A stretch of DNA of 6,685 nt from Thermocrinis sp. (lineage in GTDB: Bacteria > Aquificota > Aquificia > Aquificales > Aquificaceae). The stretch is taken from assembly GCA_022759285.1 (NCBI GenBank), contig JAEMPM010000036.1, positions 1-6,685 of the forward strand, read 5' to 3'. Shown here in pieces: positions 5,779-6,685 of the stretch. Within the stretch, counting starts at the first letter, position 1. Every line of letters begins with the position of its first letter. The translations under genes and the position numbers were made by a program. Under the pieces are notes generated by a model. The model saw only the letters and a list, made by a program, of their open reading frames with translations. It had not been told where the DNA came from and made no database searches.

Positions 5779-6685
5779 TCAAACAACCCCCTCTGTTTAT
5801 ATCCTATATCGAATTTAACTCTTTTGCTCTCTGCCAAAAATCCCTCAAGCAATCTCTTTTCGTCGCTACCCGGCGGTAAAACTTCACTGATAGCTTGGCA
5901 GGTTTTGTAAAAGTAGTCTTTATCTCCGTAGCCTGTGGTAGATAGCACCTCTTTTAGCTTCTCCCTCTGGTTTTTGCTCCACAAAAGCAGAACCCAATGG
6001 ATCACATCTATCATATCTTTTTCCCTCAGGCTTTCTATCTCTTCTATCTTCCTGTCGGTAGGTCCCAAAAGCCTAACCTCGTTCTTTTCTATTCTTATAA
6101 AGTTAGTTGATTTATTAAGCTCTATTCCCAAGCTCTGGGCTAACTTTCTGGCATCGTCGTAATCAACTGCGGAAGAGCCATAAGCCCAACGCCAAATCAC
6201 ATAAAACCTCGTAAGGGCACTTAGCTGTTGGGCTATGCTATCGTGGAATATTTCCTTGATTACATAGTCTGTTATTGTTTGTCTGATCAGCTCCAATATT
6301 TTATCCGCCCTTATAAGCTCTCCTTCGTATGTCATAACCTTGTTGTACCTTCCAAACACCTTTAGGGCAGGACCAATGCAAGACACAAAAAAGTCCGCCC
6401 CTCTAATTCCCGCCTTCCAAACCTCCTCCGCAGTCCTTTCCACCTCTTTTATAACCTCTTTTTTAATCTCTTCAAACCATCCTAACTCTTCCCTTTGGAG
6501 CTTCCGGCACACTATGTATATAGAGCTCGCCAATGCCGCAGAATCCTTAGCCCTAAGCCTTGCTTTCATTTCAGTGTCTATGGGCCAACTGGCAGTGATA
6601 ACTAACCCAGAATCCAAAAGGGAGTTTATTAGTGTTTCCCACCCTGTAGTAGATTTGTGGGCATATACGATTACCGCAATGCCAT
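5775..6685 (-). CDS. DUF1156-type (COG1743) adenine-specific DNA methylase, C-terminal part (runs off right edge)
   Basis: The frame is open to the right edge, giving about 302 residues with no N-terminus. A TTG at 6617 could be taken as a start, but the codons upstream of it read on as GIAVIVYAHKSTTGWETL, then INSLLDSGLVITASWPIDTEM. This is the conserved late strand-helix block of DUF1156 methylases (VVFAH-x-WE-L...GL-VTASWPI-TE), so the gene begins beyond the window. LASSIYIVCRK follows (near 6504-6536) and closes the methyltransferase domain. The remaining part is a helical C-terminal region ending KQRGLFE. The catalytic D/NPPY motif and the Zn-ribbon expected for this family are upstream, outside the window. 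The stop overlaps the DUF499 start as ATGA, the arrangement expected for subunits made together. The enzyme probably methylates adenine in host DNA as part of a modification/defence system (inference from family and neighbour). Confidence 0.85.
   Translation of the reverse strand, partial: GIAVIVYAHKSTTGWETLINSLLDSGLVITASWPIDTEMKARLRAKDSAALASSIYIVCRKLQREELGWFEEIKKEVIKEVERTAEEVWKAGIRGADFFVSCIGPALKVFGRYNKVMTYEGELIRADKILELIRQTITDYVIKEIFHDSIAQQLSALTRFYVIWRWAYGSSAVDYDDARKLAQSLGIELNKSTNFIRIEKNEVRLLGPTDRKIEEIESLREKDMIDVIHWVLLLWSKNQREKLKEVLSTTGYGDKDYFYKTCQAISEVLPPGSDEKRLLEGFLAESKRVKFDIGYKQRGLFE

Noticed and set aside
4214..6162. Several plus-strand open frames of 60-77 codons opposite the DUF499 and methylase genes
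   Set aside because: Ser/Phe/Leu-rich translations are typical of the antisense of Lys/Glu-rich genes. No motif or start signal.
1..6685. Foreign base composition of the methylase-DUF499 cassette compared with mrp and kdsB
   Set aside because: Spot counts by eye vary as much within genes as between them. No clear shift could be supported without a proper calculation.

Overview
The window looks like chromosomal DNA of a thermophilic, Gram-negative bacterium, most likely of the Aquificales (Aquificaceae, the Hydrogenobacter/Thermocrinis/Aquifex group). This is inference. It rests on the proteins' style (Lys/Glu/Val-rich, heavy use of ATA, AGG and AAG codons), very tight gene packing and an LPS gene (kdsB). 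No rRNA or other taxonomic marker is present. Almost every base is coding. The only real intergenic gap is about 60 bp (200-259), and no tRNA, rRNA, CRISPR array, insertion sequence or long repeat was seen.

Layout. Positions 1-199 (minus) hold the N-terminal part of a DnaQ-like 3'-5' exonuclease that runs off the left edge. A short AT-rich divergent promoter region follows. Next is a plus-strand two-gene operon: mrp (260-1288), an Fe-S carrier P-loop ATPase, and 3 bp later a cysteine desulfurase (IscS/NifS) homologue (1292-2512). From 2469 to the right edge everything is on the minus strand and every junction overlaps. In order of transcription: the C-terminal part of a DUF1156-type adenine DNA methylase (5775-6685, cut by the edge), a DUF499 AAA+-like ATPase (3196-5778, 4-nt ATGA overlap) and kdsB, CMP-Kdo synthetase (2469-3203, 8-nt overlap). 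The tail of kdsB overlaps the tail of the desulfurase-like gene by 44 bp on the opposite strand.

Two things stand out. First, the desulfurase homologue has kept the family's fold motifs and its persulfide cysteine loop, but has lost the PLP Schiff-base lysine (Leu instead), several other PLP-contact residues and the substrate-binding arginine. Its operon partner Mrp has kept only one cysteine of the usual CxxC cluster-binding motif. The pair looks like a specialised, non-canonical sulfur or Fe-S module, perhaps a persulfide carrier or scaffold without desulfurase chemistry. Second, the methylase-DUF499 pair is the core of a defence/modification-type cassette known from defence islands. Here it is wired by overlaps directly to an essential LPS gene. 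The rest of the cassette (nuclease, helicase or other partners) would lie to the right of the window.
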